Shown here: one piece after another, positions 23,857 to 34,654 of the stretch
How positions within the stretch are numbered: position 1 is the stretch's first letter
How the letters are laid out: each line of letters opens with the position of its first letter
DNA from: Dacryopinax spathularia
Taxonomy: Eukaryota; Basidiomycota; Dacrymycetes; Dacrymycetales; Dacrymycetaceae
Assembly (NCBI GenBank): GCA_037974965.1
Contig: JBBPFI010000002.1
Coordinates: 3,038,001 to 3,102,000, forward strand
DNA: 64,000 bases
Direction: 5' to 3'
Notes under the pieces: generated by a model
What the model was told of the DNA's origin: nothing
The model's input: the letters and a program-made list of their open reading frames with translations, nothing else
Databases searched by the model: none
Translations under genes and position numbers: made by a program

Positions 23857-24615
23857 CCCTCGACATGCTCAACATGGTTATGATGACTTAGCAGGCAGCC
23901 AATGCTGCATTTGTACAGATTCTGCATTTTATACCCGTTAGGTAGGCAAGGACACTGACACTGCATGACGACACGTATCGATATCCCTAGCATATGCACA
24001 ATGGCCCATGCATACATAGGAATCGTATTCCACATCTACGGATCTCGCTCGGTACCGCACCCCACAGCCCAGCCTCGTCCGGTCGTCCCTCGTGAGAACT
24101 TTTCGAGCATCAGAATCCCTCAGCGAATGGAAGAGGAATGACGTGCCGCTCGGCCATCCCTCCCCAGTTCGTCGAGTCAGCCGACCCTGCTGCCTGTTCA
24201 CACCCAGGTTGGATAGTTGTGGGACATACTGTTATCTGATAACTGTAATGATAAATTGCATTGCATAATTCCTTAATTGAGACACACGTGAAGCAAGAGA
24301 GGCAGATCCAGAGTAGTAGTACATGGGGGTCGTCACATCAATCACACAAACCGAAAGAGAGGAACAGAACGGGTCAAAGCAAGAGGAGTTGAGCCGGAAG
24401 AGAAGCGCATGTTGGTGGGGTAACTGGTTGTAGGGGAGATGCGGGGAGATCGTGGAGGTTGGGATGCGTTTTCGGTTATAGATCGGACGATCTAGGTGCG
24501 AGCGACAAAGGGCGGTGGCAGTCGTAGCTGCTGCAGTATCCTTCAAGGACAGGATGGTTCTGTAGGGCGGGCGCCGACGGACGGTGGTGAGGTGGGTTTG
24601 GGTTGAATCGGGAGG
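23857..24615. other. 3'-3' intergenic region
   Basis: About 760 bp between the convergent PH-domain and RING genes. Small open frames show no homology that I recognise. No repeat or RNA gene was seen. Confidence 0.45.
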
Positions 24616-25598
24616 TCATCCCCGCTGCCAACCGATCAGCAGAAGGAAGAACACTAGCGCAACGAGACTGAGAATTCTTGCAAACTGATGTCGCAGTAAC
24701 TGCTCGACGAGTAACGGATGTGGCGGTTGTACGATCGGCGGCGTTTCCTTGCTTCCCATCCCCGTCTGCATAGTTGCTGGACTTGCCACAGTCGTCGAAG
24801 ACGGTGCATCGATACTCGCATCCGGTAAAGGCACCGGCGGCCTAGGGGGGGAAGGCGTAGCGGGCGGAGAAGGCAACGACGGCACGCTCGACCCCGGCGG
24901 TGGAGGAGGCTTCCTCCCCTCCGGCAGGGCCGACTCGGTGGCTGCAGAAGAACTGGCCGAAGACCGTCGTCTATGTCGCGCGTCCCGGCCTCGGCCGAAG
25001 ATCTTGACTACGTCGTGTGAGAGGGAGATGAACGCGCTGCAGACTGGACAGCGGGGGTGTATTCGGAGCCACTGGCGCGCGTGGTCAGCTTATGGACATG
25101 CGGAGGTGGAAGGGGAAGAGGAGTAGGATGAGGAGGGAGTGGGAGGAGCGGTACCTGTTCTAGGTCGTCGTAGCAAAATAGATGCCCACAACGAGTCACA
25201 CATGGGTTGGTGGCTGTTCGTAGACTGCGGCGCTGTCAGCCTTCCCCGGCATTTCACAGACCTACAAGACTGAGGACAGACCAGATATGACAATCAAAAT
25301 CTCCCTCCCCCAACCCAGTCGCACTCGTCGTATCCGCCCCATCCTCCTCCTCCCACCCCAGCGAAAACCGGGCGAATGCGTCCCTCCCTTCTAAGGCGCT
25401 CAACCCCGCCGAAACGGATGCAGGAGTGTTCGATCGCGTTAGGAGAGGAGAGGGTGACTCGTCTTCGTCTACTCCCAGGTTGAGGGGTACGTCTTCAGCC
25501 GAGTAAGATGGTCGGAGTGTGGAGAGAGGGAGGGAGAGATGGAATGCCGGTCGGGGTGGTCGACTGCTGCTGCTGGCTGGTGATGCTGTGGATGCCAT
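24616..25598 (-). CDS. tail-anchored RING-HC E3 ligase (RNF5/RNF185/Rma1-like)
   Basis: Exons 25598-25282, 25224-25155 and 25071-24616 give 280 residues. The RING finger is assembled from three exons: FDCHICLRTATNPCVT, RCGHLFCYDDLEQ and WLRIHPRCPVCSAFIS, giving C-x2-C, C-x-H-x2-C and C-x2-C. It is followed by VVKIFGRGRD, equal to VIPLYGRG of RNF5. The last 25 residues contain one hydrophobic segment (ILSLVALVFFLLLIGW), a tail anchor. RNF5-type ligases act in ER quality control. The first intron has an unusual GTCTGT donor; without splicing there the first RING Cys pair is lost. The N-terminal 80 residues are Ser/Pro-rich. Confidence 0.88.
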
Positions 25599-26769
25599 TG
25601 TACGCTCTTGCGCAGTACCTCGGTGGGAGGGGTATATACAACGTCGAATCCGCGTTTCCTCCAGGCCTTAGTAGCAAGGTGATAGATAGCAGCAGGATTG
25701 ATGATAACTGATGGATGATGATGATGGTTTGAGAGATGATGCGCGGGTAAGAGTGTCACAGGTTGATAGGCAGGGAGAGGGAGAGCCCAGGCGTTTAGGG
25801 GCCCGGGGGGCGTCGCCCGACCCTCGGCGGGCACGGGCTCACAGCGGGGCATGTGATTTCTCTCGTAACACTCTGCGGCGTTGGCATGTGATTACAGCTT
25901 GAGAAGCTTGGCGGGATCAGATGGGCTGAGCCATGGAGGGCAAGGGGAGTCAGCAAACATCACCCCGCTTTGGGTCACTCTTTTGCATCTCCCTGCGAGT
26001 TATGGCTACATGTTGGAGAGAGGTTGCTGATCAAACAGGATGGGAAGGTCCAATCCAGCGCACTGACGGCATACTTGTACGACTTCCCTCCACAGCACAC
26101 ACCGCTTGATCCAAGTCAAGGCAGTCAGACCGGCCAAACCACCGCCCAACGCGCCAGGTCCGGTCGATACTGATGAGCTGTACGCTCGCCGGCCCTCATC
26201 CGACACATCTCCCGTGAAGCTTCGCTGACACCCAACGTCACTTGCGGCTTGTGATCTTCGTCTTCCCTGGCTTCGCGCTCGGATGACTGCGCTGCGTACT
26301 TCGAAAGGGTAGTACGATAATCAGGTGGGTTATGGAGTAGTCGCTACTTTGGCTGGGATGATTCGTCGATGATTCGGCGCTGCCGTTTGGGCGGGGCCGA
26401 GCAGGGCTAGACTCGGTTAGATAACTTCTCTTGATCTCAGCAGCAACATCTGCGGATACGGGATCTAGCCACCAAATCAACAGCTTACAGTGTCTGCATT
26501 GCACTAAGTATATGCACATCATTGCCGACCCATGCACCTATGTGCCATTCATTAGTTATAATGATTTGGGGGATGAGTTCATCCTTCACCACCGCAACCA
26601 TGTTACCCTTTCTCTGTCGACGTGTTGCAAAGAAGAGCTGTCCCAAGATCAAGGTCGCTAACGGAGGGCCAATGCAGGCCGATCCTCTACCTCCCACCAT
26701 CGCAGGAGGACAATCTGCTTCTCCTCCTGCAATGCTACAATACACAAACGTACAACCCCAACTACGCAG
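25599..26769. other. intergenic, no gene recognised
   Basis: About 1.17 kb between the RING gene start and the 3' end of the AFG1-like gene. Open frames of up to about 100 codons overlap on both strands and look like chance. A G/C-rich block with GGGCCCGGG lies at about 25800. Confidence 0.45.
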
Positions 26770-28947
26770 TCACGCGCTCCCCTTCCCTTCCACCTCCTCC
26801 CTATAAGCCCCCGCCCCCTTCCCCCACCTCCCCGCTCCCTTCCCCCAATCCTCTCTCGCGCCCCAAACATGCTGCTCTCTAATCCTAGGCGGCTCGACCC
26901 TCCCACCAACACCAGCGCCAGCTCCCCGCCGAGTAGGCCGCTCATTCGCAGCTTCGTACGCAAAGTCCGAGTCGACATCTCGTCTCCCTCTCGGTGGGAC
27001 AGGCTTAGGACCGCTCGAAACCTTGCTTGAGCCAGGATTCACCGATGTCTCCCACCGCCGAGCAGACTTGTCCATCGGCGTCCACATCCCCCTCTCTTGC
27101 GCAGCACTAGACAGCTCCAAGATCCTAGACACAGCCCTAGCATACGCGAACCTCTCCTCCTCCCCCGTAAAAATACTCAGCGGCTTCATCAACACCCCAG
27201 GAGAAGGCGGGACCTCCCGGCTCGCTTTTGGTCGGCCGGGGTCGATATCGTATGACGCTATGTTTGGGCGGAAGGCTTCGACAGCTTGGAGGAGGCCTTC
27301 GGTCAGGGATTCGGCTAGGAGGATGTCGGAGGATGTTTCGTGCTGTGGGGGAGTGGAGGGGTCGGGTGGGGTGGCGTCGGGGAAGAAGAGGTCGTCTGGC
27401 TTGGCGGCTGCTAGTCTGGGTGCGGGGTTAGAACATTAAGGACGGAAAGGGCTGAGCCTACCCGATGATGCGACACCGGCACTCCCAGCACGCGTCCAGC
27501 AAACTGATGAAACGTCTTGCTTCGTTCTTCTTGCTCAGAGGAAACACCGGGATATCCTCGATGGCAAGCGTGTGGAACGTGCTCGCCACGCTTATATAGT
27601 CCGCAGGTCCCAGTTCCTGCTCACATAACTGTGAGAAGGGAATTCTAGCGACCCCTCCGGCAGCCCATGGGATATGCAGATGCCGTCCGAATACGGTAAT
27701 TACTTCTGCGGTGCCGTCTTGACGTTGTGCTGCTTCCTGTACTGCGTTCGAGAAGGCAAGTTCGGCTCCGGGTTCGCTTGAGACAAACCAGCTGCTGCCG
27801 TTGGACGAGGAGGCGCGTACTCTTCGCCAGTCGCGTTCTTCTCGCATTACCAGCACTGGACAGCGAGCCTGAAGAGCCTGGACGAACGGCTCGAGGCGCT
27901 CTCGCTGAACGCCATTGGAGTACAGGTCGGAAGGGAGCTTGTTGGAAGTGCCGATGACCTAAATCAACTTCAGTCGCTCGCGTTGTGAGGGCAGAGGAAA
28001 GCACCTACCACCCCGCCCATACGCCAATACCAGCTTAGCACATCGCTCAACAGCCCAGCACTAGACACGTCCAGCAACTGGACCTCATCAAAGAACAACA
28101 GCCAATGGTTCGTCACCAGCCGCCTCGCGATCTCATGGGCGATACTCGGTTCCACCTGTCTATACCCCCTCCACCCACCCGCATCCCCTTCCTTCCCAAG
28201 AAGGCGGCGCCACTGGTCTCGGAGTGCTTTGTCCCATCGAACTGGTTCGACTGGATCCCGGAGGTCCGGAGCACCGGAAGACCGACGCTTTGATTCTTCC
28301 CATACGCCGCGGTAGATCTCTAGGACTAGCTGGGAATAGTGTTTTCGGGCTTTGTACGGCGTGGGAAGGCTGTCGTAGAAGAGTTGCATGAGGAAGGATT
28401 TGCCCGTCCCGGCCGGGCCTATTAGGAGCAGCCCCTGCAGCTCCATGAGGAGTGATACAGTAGGGAGTGGGCAGGAACGAACCTTTGGGGTGTCCAGATT
28501 GGCGAGCGCTTCGGCATGCGTCTGGATCCTTGCTACAGCTTTACTTTCGGGATTTAGAGGCTCGTCGGGTTTGACCGTCCACCACGCCTCATCCTTCGTC
28601 GCTTCTTCTGGCGGCCGGATTTGTTCGCGCGGTAGGAGGGACGGAGAGGGCACGTAATCGACGAGTTCTTTTCTTAATCGCCTCAACTAGGTCGACCATT
28701 TAGTCGGCTTTCGTATAGGTGCTAGGAATGATGGATGTACCTCCATGATAACCCGTATTTGCTCATCGTCATTCTGGATGGTCCCCTGAGCAACAAGACC
28801 TTTGTATATCTCTAGCAGGTCTGTAGACTGGATGCTCGTGTCCAGCTTAGAGATAGAAGTAGATAGTGTCCGGCATCGTGCCAGCCCAAGAAGTGACGAT
28901 CGCCAGGGTTTGACAGCATGTCGCCAGTAGCAGAGCAGAGCCGTCAT
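26770..28947 (-). CDS. AFG1/LACE1-like mitochondrial AAA-type ATPase
   Basis: Five exons (28947-28741, 28686-28483, 28434-28009, 27958-27462, 27415-26770) give 659 residues. The N-terminus (MTALLCYWRHAVKPWRSSLLGL) is basic and hydrophobic, fitting a mitochondrial presequence. Walker A is GPAGTGKS, directly after an intron; LLIGPAGTGKSFLMQLFYDS and Walker B LLFFDEVQLLDV are canonical AFG1 sequence, and SNGVQRERLEPFV is the arginine-finger region. VIGTSNKLPSDLY is sensor 1. The family supports turnover of respiratory-chain subunits at the inner membrane. The last exon adds about 200 residues beyond the usual end, with Gly/Arg-rich low complexity; the last part looks disordered. Confidence 0.9.
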
Positions 28948-29371
28948 GCAAGCCAAGGACCAGTTACTCTGGTAATCGTTTTAAAGTAAAGCAAGCCACG
29001 AAGTTATACAATAATTACAAGCAGAGAGACCAGGAGATCCAGAGAAGTCGTAATGTACAGCGCGATGCCCAGAAACCCGACCAACGTTCTCCCGCTCCAG
29101 GATCGGGTCGATCGACAACCCTCGGCTCCGACCGGTGATTTCCCCCCACTCCCTCACGTGCCCCTGCCCTGGAACGCGCCTACGCGTTGTGTGATGACGT
29201 CCTCCCCTATGGCGGTCTCCGTTTCTGTTTTTGCTGCTTCTGCTGCGGCGAGTCAGATGTCAAACACCTGATGCTCTATACATTTCTTTGAGAGATAAAT
29301 ACCTGCGGTTTGCTGTCTGGCTTCCGCAGTTCAACTCTTGATTAACCCAACTTACCTGCTGAATCTTCGTA
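28948..29371. promoter_or_regulatory. divergent promoter region AFG1-like / unknown gene
   Basis: 424 bp separate the two divergent start codons. No specific sites were identified; the region holds both 5' leaders. Confidence 0.4.
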
Positions 29372-30216
29372 ATGCCTGCTGCTGCTCGTTCTCGCACTAA
29401 GGGTGGAATGAATCGGAATAAGGAGAATGCCGCGCCCGTGCGGACCGCTTCTGGGAAGACGCCCAAAGCGGGCGCTGGCAAGAAGGTGCCGGCAGCACCG
29501 AAGACGAATGCTTTGAAGGAGAAGGCTGTCGGGCAGGCCAACGCCGGGGTAAAGGCTGTTGGGGGGAAGAAGACGAAGGCTCAGCCTAAGAGCGCGGCTG
29601 CGCCGGTGCGCCCTCACTCCTCTTCATATTATTGAAGAACGCTGATACGGGTCACTGTGAATAGATTGGGGACGACATTCCCGGCTACTATCGGATCGAC
29701 GCGCCCTACATCCGCGAGCAGTGGGAAGACGCGACGAAGCCCATGTTCCTAAAGCTCGCCCCTTCGTCCAGCGGCAAGCACCTCTGGGGCGAATTCGACT
29801 TGCGCGTCGTGACCGGTACGCTCCGAGGCGGGCCTGTCCCCACCAAGGTTGGTGATACGTGCGAGTTCGAGTGGAGGGGGAACGAGACTGGCGAAGGGGA
29901 AATCATCTGTCCTTGGGAGGACGACGTGCCCCGAGGCACGCTGATCTTCCTCGGCGACGGGAAGATCAAGGGCACGATGCAAGGCGATTTCCTAGCTTCA
30001 TTCGAGTTTACGGGCAAGAAACTCAAGACGCCCGTCAGTGCCCGCTTGGTCAAAGGATGGAAGAAGGAGTTCAGGATGAGGAACGCGTATACGTTCGATA
30101 TGATGCAGGATTGGAAGGGCGAGTGCGCGGTGAGGATGGCGCTGGTGAGGCCGCCGGAGCTGGACGAGTTTCAGGAGGAACCGTATGAGTCGGATTCGAG
30201 TGCTGGGGAGGAGTAG
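29372..30216 (+). CDS. unknown protein with basic N-terminus
   Basis: Exons 29372-29605 and 29665-30216 give 261 residues. I do not recognise the family. Residues 1-78 are Lys/Ala-rich and disordered (KKVPAAPKTNALKEKAV), suggesting nucleic-acid or nuclear association. From about residue 80 the sequence looks folded and beta-rich: GYYRIDAPYIREQWEDATKP, LWGEFDLRVVTGTLRGGPVP, TLIFLGDGKIKGTM, FEFTGKKL. The C-terminus is acidic (ESDSSAGEE). Codon use and the 59-bp intron (GTGCGC...ATAG) look like those of the neighbouring host genes. The aromatic/Gly-rich beta pattern would suit a small ligand- or peptide-binding domain, but this is a guess. Confidence 0.75.
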
Positions 30217-32094
30217 TGGGTGCGCGGGCTGCGGTTGCAGTGTCTTTGGAGAACATCGTTCTTGGTATATACCTTTCCATCATTTACCCAAACTACATCG
30301 TCTGTTTTACCGATAACGCCAATCGCAGTTCTACTGCATCATACTGGCAACTACATCTTTGCGTTCACCCTCGCACATTATCATATACAAGCGACTGTTT
30401 ATCCAAGCAAGAACACTGGACTTGCGCTCTTGTCATTTCCAGCAATTGCCTACCATGTTGTCGCGCTGGTTCTGGTCGAGGACGCGCCGTCCAACGCGGC
30501 CATTTGTTGACGTATGACGTACACCACGCGTACCAGCACAGCCCTCCAAATGCCGGCGGCACCGGAATGTGTCCTCCCCTCTCGTCTTTTCCCTCGGAAC
30601 AGGGTCGCTGGCAAGGCGAACGAGCGTTCCATAGCGACGTTCCGCAGCTGCACACTTTCTTTCTGTTTGGTCTTTCCTTTCCCCGATTCTGTGGCGGGGA
30701 TGACAAGCGGCCCGGGTCCTAAGGGTAGGTGAGGGTAGGTGGGCTGATGCAGAAGCCATTCCGGTAGATTGTTACCCGGCTTTGTGATCAATTCATTTCC
30801 CTCCTAAGTGGCCGAGTAACGGGCGATAATCGAGCTGAGGTGGTTTCCCCTGGCCTGGCTTCTCGCCGCCATAATAGCTTGTACCCCTGAAATGCGAGCG
30901 AGACAAGGGCGTGTGAGCGAGCTGACCATGCCTCTCCATTCCAGCCCAGACTATGTTATGCGCCACCATGCCCGTTGTTGCGTCACACCGCGTGGGTTTG
31001 CGTCCTCAAAGGAGGAGGGAAGAGAAGCCGGGTCGAGTCCCCTGTTGCATGCGTTGCGTTCCTCGCTGAGCGTGCCGCGCGCGCACCCATACACCCGACC
31101 GAGGACGATCGAGAACCCGCTGTTTCTGACCGTCCGTGTGCTCATTCGCCTGCGTTTCTATCTGCATCTTCCATCCCCCCTTTCACCTCCCTCACCTCCC
31201 CTCGCTCGTTTTTTCACCTCCTCTCGCGCCTCGTTTCGCAGCCTTCGGCAGGTTCGCTTATCCCCGCCCTCTCCCGTTCTCCGATCGCGCCTTTGTTTGC
31301 AGAAATTAGAAACAACAAGCAAGAAAGGAACGGCGGGCCGCTGTCATCCAGGCGTCATCAGAAGCAGCTTCTCTCTACCTACCCTTTCCGCCGCATCATC
31401 CATCATCATCACCAGATACGCTTGCCAGCTTCTTCCCCTCCCTCTTCTGCTTGTCTGTCAGCAGCACCAGCAAAGTACTTGCAACTCCTCGCTGTGGCGC
31501 ACAGCCCTGCTCTTTGCACACCAGCAACTGCCGGCTCATCACTCGTTTTCCCATCGTCTGCTTCGACCACCTTCAACCACCAGCAACGACCCCGCTATCC
31601 GGCAACCGGCAAAAGCAGAGCCAGCGCATAGCCGTCATCATCCCACCCCCTTCAACCCCTTCTTCCCTCGCTGACCCTCTTCCTCCCCTCACTTCCTTTC
31701 CTTCCCCGTCTTTGCCCATCCTTGCAGTGCATTCTTCACCTGCTCGGTGGGACTCGTTTTGCCCGCTTGTGCTGCTGTGACCTCCCACCCCCTCTGCTCG
31801 CTGGACGCTGCTCGCAGCCCCCGATGCGCACCTCTCCTCGTCGCTGCATACACTTCAACACTATAGCAAGCAACTCAAGCACAGCGATCGTCCTCAGCAG
31901 CAGCACTTCAGCTCCAACAACCTTCGATCGCCATCCACCACGCGCTCGGTAGCCACAATCGTATATCCCACGCGAGTCGCTAGCGTTGCCTTTCCCCGCT
32001 AGCCGCCCTTCCGAGCCAGCAACTGCGCACTAGCAATATCATTGTTGCTCCGTTGATCCGTTTTCGTATTTCCCAACTCCTTACATCAAGTTGC
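30217..32094. other. long intergenic / 5' leader region
   Basis: About 1.9 kb without a convincing gene. The right part (31150-31950) is strongly C/T-rich on the plus strand, with many TCATCA and CCTTC blocks, and is probably promoter and 5' UTR of the membrane-protein gene that follows. Open frames of 218 and 260 codons here come from the pyrimidine bias. Confidence 0.5.
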
Positions 32095-34042
32095 ATGCAC
32101 CTAATTCTCGCACTTGTATTTCCTCTCCATCGGACGTTCTTCCTCTTTTTCATTTTCGTTTCTGCCTGTGCGGGACGGACGATGGCCGCTCCTCCGCCTC
32201 CGATCGCAACGCCCACACCACCACCTACGGTCTTTACGAACCACAAGCCAGAATGGACGAAGCCTGAACCGCCTCCTCCGCCAGATACGGGTGCTGGGAG
32301 ACAGCTAAGGGATGTGATGAGCGGGTATGATCGGGATGGGCGAGAGGTCGTCGGGCCGGACTGGGACGTTGCCTTGCTGGAAAAACGGCAGTCGTGGAAC
32401 ATCTCCTGTGCGTCCTCATCTTTTCCCCTCCATGTATGCGCGTATGGTTGCTCATACGAGCGTGCAGATCCAACCTGCGACAACGTAGGCAACAACGTCC
32501 TCTCGTGCTACCCCACCCAAGGCCAAACCTTCGTCGAGTCCGAATGGACAAAGTTTATCTGGAACCTCCGTCAACCGCAGTTCATCGGCGCGGGCACGGT
32601 CGACGTCTACCTCTTTCATGCCGATTCGGACCTCATGGCGCTCGCCTTTCCTGGTCAGAGGAACGCGGCGGGCCAGATGGGGATACAGGTGAATGATACG
32701 TGGTGGGGGGAGAGGGGGGACGCGTTTGACGGGACGAACATTACGTTTCCGTACTATTTTGTGGTTGTGCCGGGTGGGACCCAGTTGACGGGAGGAGAGA
32801 GTCGGCTGGCGACGTTCCTTGCTATTCGTACGTCCCCTCTCGTCGCATATATGTCTGATAAACTGACAGGAGTGCGTAGAAACTGCCACACCAGCAACGC
32901 TCATCTCCGCTTCTTCCGTATCTGTGTCCTCCGTATCGGTCCAATCCACCCTCTCGGCTGTCTCGTTCACCTCTGCTGAATCCATCTCCTCAATATCCAT
33001 CACCTCAGCCGCAGTCGCATCAGCGTCCTCCGCCTCTCTCTCCTCCCAATCACTCGAATCCGTCGCCTCATTCTCCTCTGCCCTTCCTACCCTCTCAGCC
33101 CTCTCCGTCTCCTCCCCAGCCATCTTCTCCTCCCTCTCGACCGAATCCGTCGCCTCAGCCGCCTCGCTCTCCTCCATCGTCTCCGTCTCCCAAACCTCAG
33201 CTGCCTCACTGGCAAGCGCAAGCGCAGTCAACGCCACCCGCAGTGCGAACAATACCCTCCCACCCCAAGCGACCCAGTCCGGCGACCTCCAGGGCGCCTC
33301 AGACTCCGACGGGAACACACCAGCATGGGCCATCGCCCTCCCCGTCGTCTTGGGGTCCCTGGCGCTCATCTTCCTCTGCGCACTGCTTTATTTCGCTGCA
33401 CGATACTTCCGCTGGCGAAGACTCCAGAGGGAGAGGAGAGAAAGTATAGGCAGCCAAAGTCCCATGATGGCCAATATAGGCGGTCCGGGCAGTCTGCCTC
33501 CCAAACCTCCTTCGCCGGGCTTCGGGCCTGCGGTCGGAGCCGGAGGCGCGGGCACCGAAGCAGGAGCAGCAGCAGCTGCCGCTGCCGGAGCAGGAGTAGC
33601 AGCGTCAACCCTGTCGAGGGATACGAGCGGCGCCACTACCCGTCCCCGCGGCCCCGCTCCTACAGGCGAACCAGCAGCAGCGGGAGCGAACCCAGACGCG
33701 CCGATCGCTTCTGGCGCCTCGGACCTCTCGAGAGCAGGGAGCGCCGCCTCGCCCTTCTCCGGTGTCGACGCGGCCATAATGGCCCGAGCCTTCCGCGAAG
33801 CGCTTAACAAGCCCGATTTTTCCCGTCCTGTTGAGGAGGGCTCTTCTGGCCCCTCCTCACAAGAAAGTGGAGTGCCGCAAGTCTCAGGCAGTGCGGCAGC
33901 GAGTAAGGATGGACATACGTCTGAGGAAGGGGGCGGGATCGTGCATGCCGTCGGACCGTTAGCGCAGGAAGAAGGCGGGAGAGTGGGGAGAGTGGGGGAG
34001 CAGAGCGTGAGGGTTCAGGGGCCGCCTAGTGGGGAGGGGTAA
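32095..34042 (+). CDS. Ser-rich single-pass membrane protein (Mid2/Wsc-like layout)
   Basis: Exons 32095-32407, 32468-32827 and 32880-34042 give 611 residues. An N-terminal hydrophobic stretch (TFFLFFIFVSACAG) acts as a signal peptide. An ectodomain of about 200 residues (DNVGNNVLSCYPTQGQTF, VDVYLFHADSD, NITFPYYFVVVPGG) has Cys pairs and N-glycosylation sites. A region of about 120 residues of Ser/Val/Ala repeats (SVSVSSVSVQS) is likely O-mannosylated. One transmembrane helix follows (WAIALPVVLGSLALIFLCALLYFAARYF) with RWRRLQRERR on the cytosolic side, and a long Ala/Gly/Pro tail. The layout is that of fungal cell-wall sensors; no Wsc or Mid2 domain is certain. Confidence 0.8.
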
Positions 34043-34654
34043 TTTCTTTCGTTTTGTAAGGGACTTTGGACTGCTTCTGCTTTGTGTATCTTTTTTCCCT
34101 TGAGTCTCTTGTTATGCGCCCTTCGGGGGCGATTGTGAGCCCTCGACTCCGTTTCCCCTTAGGCCGACTGATCGGCCAGGGAGGAGGAGCTGAGGGCGTG
34201 AATTCGCTGTATCATCCCCTATTCCTGTTCGTTCTCGGACTGCATTGTTCATCCCTCCATCCTCAACACCTTATAATCCCCTCACGAGCGAGTTCTAGTA
34301 GTAGTAGTTGTGATGCCGACGGCGGGGGAGGAGAGCCGTGCTAAGGTGATGGTGATGGTGACGGTGACGGTAGTTGGTAGATTATTCCCCGCTTGATGTT
34401 GACATGCCTTTTTTATACCTCCTTTTTTTGAGCAATTTGATTGTGGGTTTTTGTTGTCTTTTGTTGCTGTGCGAGACTCGATGTGTGCGTGTCGCTGGCT
34501 GTAGCGTAGCCGCTGAGGACCCTCAGATTTGGCCGCATGGTTATCGGGATGACGCGTGGAAATCAAATGGGCTTTACACCATCCGGTCACCCGCATATAA
34601 CAGTCTTCCGGAACTTCGCTCATTTTTACTAACAGTCGTTTGCAATTTGTCCTC
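34043..34654. other. intergenic upstream of AMP deaminase
   Basis: Contains the 3' UTR of the membrane-protein gene and the promoter of the next gene. Short AGTAGT and GGTGAT/GGTGAC tracts lie at about 34290-34370. No other gene was recognised. Confidence 0.45.

Noticed and set aside
30715-30745. Telomere-like GGGTAGGTGAGGGTAGGTGGG motif
   Set aside because: Only a few imperfect units, in the middle of a gene-rich stretch; not a telomere.
30892-31674. 260-codon open frame on the plus strand, and the overlapping 218-codon frame
   Set aside because: Both arise from the C/T-rich leader; composition is Ser/Pro/Leu-biased, there is no domain, and the frames overlap one another.
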